From the NCBI GenBank assembly GCA_039881045.1, contig JAYWVB010000015.1, positions 186,001-250,000 on the forward strand: a stretch of 64,000 nt of DNA. The letters are read 5' to 3'. A model generated the notes under the pieces. It was not told where the DNA came from. It saw only the letters and a program-made list of their open reading frames with translations, and made no database searches. Shown here in pieces: positions 57,382-64,000 of the stretch; position 1 is the stretch's first letter, and each line of letters starts with the position of its first letter. The stretch is from Chaetomium olivaceum (Eukaryota; Ascomycota; Sordariomycetes; Sordariales; Chaetomiaceae). A program made the translations under genes and the position numbers.

Positions 57382-59547
57382 CTTCCAATCTTAATTCCTC
57401 TTCGATATCCCTGATGCGCGAAGCCAGCCGCCCCGGACGAAGAAAATGGGGATGAACGGTATAAAAACACAACGAAAATGGATTCAGTAGAAGCGAAGAA
57501 GGCCACTAGGGCCGTGTAATCATTGAGAAATCATCAAGATTTCTTTGAAGAAACGAAAGAATAAAGGCCTCCTCTCGAAGGAGACAAACAACGACCTAGC
57601 TCGGGTCGGGAAGAGAAACGTGGTAGTGGCGGACGGGTTACCCAACTCGAGGGGAAGAGGGAGGCGGCGGAGGAGAGTAGGAGATCCGGGATTAGAAACG
57701 TAACAGATGAGAGACGGGCACGCTGTCGCAACGTGGCTTGGCAGCAACCATGCGCACAGATGGTTACGTTCTCAGGATCGAGTAACGCCATGATGGCACC
57801 TTGAACCGTTGAGTGCGACTCCGATGCTTCGAGCCCATCGGCGGTGGCATGGCCGAAATGGGCGAGCTCTGACGTGCGCGAGGACAGCATGGACGCGAGA
57901 AGTCGTTTGATGGGCCAAAGCAGGGGTCGGCGAGGGCCATTATTGGTTAGGAATTCCAAGAGGGCGTGCCATCCGAGCCGATTACCACGAGATTCCCATC
58001 GTGACGGTTGCGGCTCTTCGTCAGGGGTTCCTGCAACCTGCAAGACTTCGTGCGTGACGGGTTAATCCCTGTCCTGCGACGCTTCTGATGCAGAATAGGT
58101 GCGGGGGGATTTTGATCCCTGACGGGTTCCCGCAGCCACCCGAGAACACTCGCATCCAAATGATCCAGAATAACCCCTGGCGGACATGGAGTCAAGATGT
58201 GCGCATCATTGGCTGTTGTTTTTGTCCACGAGATAAACTCTCCATCTGATGGAGATCTGAGGTGGTTAATGTCATCCCATAAAAAGGTCAGGTCATATGA
58301 TAGTGGGATTGACTGTTGAGGAACTTGTTAACGTAAGGTATAAAGTACGAAGTACTATAATTACCGGTCTGGGGGTAAGGGGGAGATAGGTGAATCCACG
58401 TTTGAGCGATCGCCTGAAACATGGTGCCGTCGGCTGGAAAAACGGTACCAAGACGCGCAAAAATAATATTCAATCGAGATTGAAAACCCCCGCTGGGTTG
58501 GTTGCCTTCGTTTCTCCCCGCAAAGTGTTGCCTGCGTGCTTGGAAAGTGACAACTACCTTAAGAAACACAAGCCTGATATTTGTTTGGCTTGCTCCTTCC
58601 GGAAACTGGACGAGTAGACCAAGAAATCGCAGCTGCCGTTAATGGTGGAACGAATCACTTGGTACCGGAGGAAAGAGGGATGGAATGTGTCCGTATTGGA
58701 GGAAATTCCCGTACACACTCGTACTTACTAGGTAATCTACATTACGTCAGGTCTCTTGTGATCTCAAAAGCACGAATTGCGAACAGCAAGATTCCCACAC
58801 ATCCGGGCCCTCGGCCGGACGCCGAACCACCTCCGGACCGGGCTTCAGGGGTTAACATGGAAGTGCACGGCCCAACGGTAGCATCCATGCATGCAATGCC
58901 AGCGAACGTTGCCTGCCCCGCTCCGCTCGCAATCATCTCGCGTGGTTCTTCCTGCTTCACGACGACCGGTAGACCCTCGTCGATTACGCTGATTGTTTGC
59001 TCCGTGGCACAATTCTGCCGTGTTGGTTGGGCACGCAGAGAGCCAGAGACAGACAGCCGTATACACAAGCGGTTCACTGCCAAGTTCGACCTCGTGTGGA
59101 CACACCGCATATTCGGCCGTTGTCCCGCCGTTTCGACTCCCCCCGTGAGCACGGTCGCTCCGGATTAAAAGCACTGCATCAACGGCAACCAATTTGGGGG
59201 TGTTCGGTACCTTTCTCTGGCTCGTGGCTGTTTTTATCAGAATTCGGCCATAATGTTCGGGAACCTCTCGTTTATGAGTAAGTGGAACGTTCCTTCTCCA
59301 GCAGCAACCCCGCGGGACTTGACCATGTGGATCTGGTCCGACCCAAGATCCCGTGTTTCTCCTACCTGCCTACCTTACCTTAGGTCCTACCTTGTGATCT
59401 TTACCACTTACGAAAAGCCTCGCACTCGTCATACTGCCCACTTTCTCATGAACCCCAGCCCCTCTCCTTCGGTGGTGCTACTGCAAAATTCGGGTCAGCC
59501 ACCGATCAAAATCGTTGAGGTTGATTTTTGTTGGCCCTAACCTCACA
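57382..59547. other. Divergent intergenic region (2.2 kb)
   Basis: Holds the promoter of the membrane-protein gene and of the next plus-strand gene. Frames up to 195 codons at 58581-59192 on opposite strands overlap and resemble nothing. TACCTTACCTTAGGTCCTACCTT-like strings at about 59369-59395 and TACTTACTAGGTAA at 58724-58737. Confidence 0.5.
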
Positions 59548-61512
59548 ATGGCTCCTGCTTCCCAGGTAGCTATGTGGCGCTGGTCTCATCATGCGGACCT
59601 CGGTTTTTGTTTTATTACTCTTCTCCTTTGGTCATGTTTCGCCTGATCGTCCTCGGTGCCGACAAAGCCGTGATCATCTATCCAATTTCCTCGAGTATCC
59701 GTGTTCTAACCCGCTCGTCCAGTTCCCGCGTCAGGGCGCCTAGGGGACCTCCCAAGGATGTCCCACCGGCGACGCCAGTTAACCTACCTCAGTGTTATCC
59801 GCAAACCCCGGACAATGATGCTCTAGCTGGCCAAGAACAAGGCTCTAACAAGCCGAGCAAGCCACTCACTTCGGTGCTGCAAAACATTGTCCGGCCCGCT
59901 GAGTTCAATGCCTCGCACTTCGAAGCTCTCGGGGTGCACGTGGTCCCGGATGTTGCTCTAGCCCAGCTGCTCCCAGACCCTGCCTTCATTCCAGACTTTG
60001 ACGCTTGGCATGCCCTTTCGACCGAGGAGGTTCATGCGACCAACGAAAGCACCCGCAAACGGCTGAACACGGGCAACCTCTCACCAGGCTGCCAGACCTA
60101 CCTGGAAAGAAAACGCGAGCTTTCGATTGCGAACGAGGCAGCGTACCGGACCATCCGGAGAATCCCACCCCCCAAGGGCCAGCCGCAAGCCCGCTTGGGA
60201 AATGCCTATGAGTTTTATCGCCATCTGGAGCTGTTTTCTGCTTTCTGGGAAGATACTTCGGTGCGCCCACCTACAGAAGGCAAGACTGACCAGGAGGGGG
60301 AGGGCAACGCCGAGAATGCGCCCGCTCCAGCCGAGGGCAACAAGGCCCAGGAGAATGGTTCCGAGACCATTAAGTTCTACCGCACTGGGACTGGCCATCA
60401 GATGCCAGTCGATTACCGCCAGAGCATGATCACGGCCTTCCTTAAACTGGTAGCGTACGACTTCACCTGCAATGTGTCGGCACCCCGCACCGAACCACGG
60501 CTTCACATCACGTCTAAATCTCCTACTGGCTCGACACGCAGCTCTTACTTCTCTTCTGGGTGCACCTTCATTTTCCGGACCCCAACCACTCGCGAAGCAG
60601 CCCGTGCTGGCATTACCGAAGGCCCGGTGGCGGCCGTGAGTGCCAGACACACGACGTCTTTCCTTCCAACGGACCCGGTTTCAAATACAGATCGGGACTC
60701 GGTCCTTGACCTCGCCCGGGAAGTCGTCGCGGCCCTGATCACAGCCCAGCATCGCGCTCGCGAAGGCCGCACCGAGAAGCCCATCGGCGAGAACGCCTGG
60801 TGGTGCACTAAACCGCGCTGGGGCGGCGGCCCCGGCGGTCCTATTGGACGCGAGGTGGAGATGCTCTCTGGAGCGGACCAGACCATCGGTGACAAAGACG
60901 CCCCGCCGCCGGAGGGTGCGCCGCCGTCCTCTTCCTCTTCCTCTTCCTCCAAAGGAACTGCTGCAACGTTCCTCCCTCAGCGGCCCTCCCACCGCCCCGT
61001 CGGCGGGAGTATCGCCTTCCCTGCGGAAGCAACAGTATCTCGGCCAGCAGTAGCGGCAGCAGCAGCGGATCATACAAGAGCGCCAAGCGCCTCAAGAAAT
61101 CAGGCAACCACCCGATGTACGACAACTACCGCATGGTGCGTCAGCCGAAGTCAACATGGGACAAGAAGACGCGGTACGAAGCCATCGGGCGGGCGCGGGG
61201 CGTCGACTACGACGACGTATTCGTCGTCAGCACCGTGCTACACTTAGCATTGTGAGGATGCGCGTGCCGGATCGGCTGCTCGCCGTTCTGTCGGGAGAGG
61301 TCGAGGATAGCGGGGCCGGCCGGAGTTGGGGCAGACTCGAGGTGTGGCGGAGCCCGTGGTTCGACTTCTTCAAGGTGGACGAGCGGGTGCGTGCGATGCA
61401 GGTGGTCTGGAGCATGATGGCCTGGATGATGCGGGAGCAGGTCAAGGACGGCGAGGGAGCGTTGCCAGAGAAGGGACAGAGTCAAGGGGATGTGAAGATG
61501 ACGGGGGCGTAA
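59548..61512 (+). CDS. Unrecognised fungal protein, frame-disrupted
   Basis: I do not recognise a named family. A likely gene model starts at ATG 59548 (MAPASQ), with an intron to an AG at 59755 and then DVPPATPVNLPQ in the long frame; a start at 59634 inside the same frame is the alternative. The protein is soluble. Blocks that look conserved: HVVPDVALAQLLPDPAFIPD, QTYLERKRELSIANEAAYR, YRTGTGHQMPVDYRQSMI and ENAWWCTKPRWGGGPGG. A Ser-rich, low-complexity part (60920-61070) leads to a second ordered region in a different frame (RLKKSGNHPMYDNYRMVRQPKS, then YDDVFVVSTVLHLAL), which meets TGA at 61252; it continues in a third frame as RMRVPDRLLAVLSGE to the stop at 61510-61512. So at least two frame shifts split what reads as one protein. 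Confidence 0.6.
60928..60951 (+). repeat. TCCTCT-type Ser codon repeat
   Basis: Imperfect (TCCTCT)4 encoding eight Ser; lies where the reading frame of the unrecognised gene must change, so slippage here is a candidate cause. Confidence 0.75.
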
Positions 61513-63483
61513 TCCCGTCTCTTGCTGCTGCGGGGGCCATCTGGCTCGGGTGCGTTGCTCGCGGCTCGCGGGCTCGGGGAAGCTGCTTGCTTGCTCTGGG
61601 GCCTCCCCGGCGGCATGCTACCATGCCCAAGGTTCAGCTAGCACAGCTCGCACCTACAGTGGTAACTCGGGACCATGATAATAATCAATGCGACGGTTTA
61701 AAAAAACAACAGAAAAACACGGCTTGACCAATATACTCGCCCAAGCTGCCTCTCCCACCTTGCCTCTTTCGGAGCTCATGAATGGCTGGTGGTACGATTC
61801 AGCGGCCCCGCTTCGAAAATCCCAAGTTGTGAGCCAATGAACAAGCGTCGCTGATTCCGGCGCTAACTGTTATAGGACTTATACAGACAGCCCGTGATTC
61901 TCCGTCGCAGCAGTCTTTTTGCCACGCAGTTGTTATGAGTCGGCTGTGAAGAAGGCTATGTCGATTGTGTTGTTTTAGAAGCATGGTTTGCGAACATACC
62001 CCTTTATTGTCATTTGACAAGCTCTGAATGGTTTGTTTATGTGACATCATCGCAGCCCGAGCAACGGACGACTGGTCTCGGAGACAACGCCGGACCTCGG
62101 CTGCCAAGTTAACTACATACGTGGGTTCCATGTCCACCTTTTAGAATGGGTATTGTGTAACTCGGTCAAACCTGGGCGACGTTTCCGACGACATAACCTC
62201 TTGGGGAGCAGGGAGCTTGTCAGCGTGCGACGTTTCAAGGCCAGCTCTGCGGTCGCTGTTTCGATAGTCGCGGTCGGTCAAACGGCGGCCGTGTTCGGCA
62301 ACCTCGCCCCCAAGCAATTGGGCATTGATTGGGGTCCGAGGTTGGGAAGGATTGGAAGGTAGTAGTAGCGCGTGCTCAAGTGGCCAAATTTATGTAAGGG
62401 TAGCTGAGAATCTCAGCTGGATAGCCGCAAAGTAACCTCATGTGAACGCCGAACTCGATGAGATTAATATTGAGAGGATCTTGGACAGGTTCCTTGGCGA
62501 CGGGAAGAGCTGAAAAAACGGGACGATCTTGGTTTCTTGTTTCAGTTCGGGATCCGCAGGCCACATGGCTTGGCGCCCCTCACCCCACTGCTCCATGATC
62601 CAATCGTGACAGGCTGTGCTGGCAACCCCACCCTGGGCCCCAGTGCCCGACATGCTGCCCGCGATTTGCACCCCAAGACCAGCAGCAACCGAGCTTCCAC
62701 CTCAGCCCAGCAGCCCAGCTTCTCAGGCCAAACTCTCACCGAGCTGAAGACTCTCGCCCCAGAGCCAGCCAGGACCCCCACCGCCGAATACCCATACACA
62801 AGACCTCTTCTCGCCCGACACCCTGTTCCTGGATATCCCGCCCCCCGAACATCCCATTTTCGCGGGCAGCGGGCCGCCAACACCCTAGCAAGACTCCCCC
62901 TGCAGGTGCGTGAACTTGCAACCTCAGTGACCCTCTTCCCGGCCCTCGGAAAACCCATCTTTGGTCAAGACGCGCCCACGCATGCCCTTGTCGGCTCTTG
63001 ACCGCCCCGTCGGGTTACCGTCCTCTTTTTCTGCCATGTCTCACTGCCCTGCCTCATACTGCAAGCCATCCATCATCAACTGTTGACTTTTTCCTTCCTT
63101 GCATCTTGTGCTCTGCTCATCGGTACGCTGCGACAGATTTCACAGTCTGATCTAGGTACCCGACAGTAGTTACCAGGCAAACGCCATTCTCCGAATTCCG
63201 ATCCCGATCCTGCCCTCCCTCCCGACTCCACCCCCCCCCCCCCCCCCAAATCTACGCCGCCGTTGCCGCACGAGCTTCCCCATCACTCAACGCGCTCTAT
63301 AAACCCCGGCCCCGTCCGAGTTATTATTATTATTTACCTTTTCCTGTGCCACCCCCCACCTCCCGCCGCTCGACGCCGCCGCTTGTCCTTCCCACGAGGC
63401 CATATCCGGCCGCTCGTCCGACCGACCGGCCCTACCCTCTTGTTCCGAGTCCGATCCTGCCGCTGCCGACTATCCGTCTGGAT
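61513..63483. other. Intergenic region before the metacaspase-like gene (2 kb)
   Basis: No supported gene. A plus-strand frame at 62537-63001 is Pro/Thr/Arg-rich with no family match. From 63190 to 63480 the strand is pyrimidine- and C-rich with a run of 17 C, probably promoter and 5' leader. Confidence 0.5.
63231..63247. repeat. Poly-C run of 17 upstream of the metacaspase-like gene
   Basis: An uninterrupted run of 17 C about 235 bp before the start codon at 63484. Confidence 0.9.
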
Positions 63484-64000
63484 ATGTCTGGATTTCCTGG
63501 TGCGGGCTACAACGCCGGTGGATACGCCCCGCCGCCACAGCAACAATACGCCGGTTACTTCCCGTATGTTGGGCCAGCCCCGCGCGGCATATATACACAC
63601 ATAAAGATATCTCTCGGGTTCATGGACTGATGTTTGCTGGTAAAGATCCCAAAACTATGGCTACCAGCAACCGGCGCCACCGCCTCAAGGCCCCGGATAT
63701 GGTTACCAACAACCGGGCCCGGCTTATGGCGGGTACCAGCAGGTTCGTCTGACCACAATCCCAAAAGTGAAACGCCGCAGACTAAATCCCCTATTAGCCA
63801 CCAGCCCAGGGATATCATCCTCCGCCGCCGGCCCCTAATAACTTCGGGAGACCGAGTAAGCACGACCATGATCTTTCCATATACGAAGATCGCAGATACT
63901 AACAATCACAGACATGCCGACGGTAAACTCGAACTCATACGTCCACGGGAACCACAACGCCCCGCCGCCGCCGCCGACGACTCAACAACACTATGGATAC
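63484..64000 (+). CDS. Probable metacaspase, N-terminal prodomain only (cut by window end)
   Basis: Four short exons joined by small introns are visible from ATG 63484: MSGFPGAGYNAGGYAPPPQQ, then a Gln/Tyr/Gly/Pro-rich stretch with YGYQQP repeats, then GYHPPPPAPNNFGRP, then NMPTVNSNSYVHGNH followed by a Pro run. This is the composition and motif order of the disordered prodomain of type I fungal metacaspases (YCA1/CasA), which precedes the p20 caspase-fold domain. The p20 and p10 domains with the His-Cys dyad would lie beyond the right edge, so catalytic residues cannot be checked. Other proteins with Q/P/Y/G prodomains (annexins) are alternatives. Confidence 0.6.

Noticed and set aside
62537..63001. 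154-codon plus-strand frame upstream of the metacaspase-like gene
   Set aside because: Pro/Thr/Arg-rich, opposed by an equally long minus-strand frame; more like GC-rich noncoding DNA.
1..64000. CRISPR array, transposon or prophage-like element
   Set aside because: No regularly spaced repeats, transposase, reverse transcriptase or integrase frames, and no long terminal or inverted repeats were seen; the gene content is eukaryotic.

Overview
The window is nuclear DNA of a filamentous ascomycete, most likely a Sordariomycete close to Sordariales/Chaetomiaceae. Three things point there: 22 protein genes in 64 kb on both strands without operons, introns mostly of 50-70 bp with GTRNGT donors and CTAAC-like branch sites, and proteins of pan-fungal families with GC-rich codon use. 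The clade is inferred from protein similarity recognised by eye. No tRNA, rRNA, transposon or CRISPR array was seen. Exon limits were read by hand from splice signals and reading-frame continuity.

Layout from left to right: intergenic (1-2229); POM152 nucleoporin (-); a small 130-codon ORF and a UCH37-type deubiquitinase (+); phosphatidylserine synthase (+); threonyl-tRNA synthetase (-); FBXO21-like F-box/YccV protein (+); YTP1-like membrane protein (-); LACTB2-like metallo-beta-lactamase-fold protein (-); UBP8 (+); EFM5 (-); NDUFA9/complex I 40 kDa subunit (-); RPN9 (+); GAA1 (-); rhomboid protease RBD2-like (-); mitochondrial aconitase (-); BUD20-like zinc finger (+); HAD 'Swiss Army Knife RNA repair' protein with an RGG tail (+); YIL108W-like zinc metalloprotease (-); WHI5/NRM1-like repressor (+); a mucin-like single-pass membrane protein with NPFxD signals (-); an unrecognised fungal protein (+); and the first exons of a probable metacaspase (+), cut by the right edge.

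The genes are housekeeping genes with no evident common pathway. Ubiquitin-proteasome functions recur (UCH37, UBP8, RPN9, an F-box protein), as do mitochondrial ones (aconitase, NDUFA9, possibly LACTB2).

The strongest unexpected signal is that eight of the 22 genes carry a frame break or in-frame stop inside sequence that otherwise reads as conserved protein: POM152, FBXO21-like, YTP1-like, LACTB2-like, RPN9, GAA1, aconitase and the unrecognised gene. In POM152, FBXO21-like, YTP1-like, RPN9 and GAA1, undoing one 1-2 nt indel makes the summed exon length divisible by three. Several look like loss of one G from a short G run. Base-call or assembly error is the simplest explanation, but it needs reads to settle.
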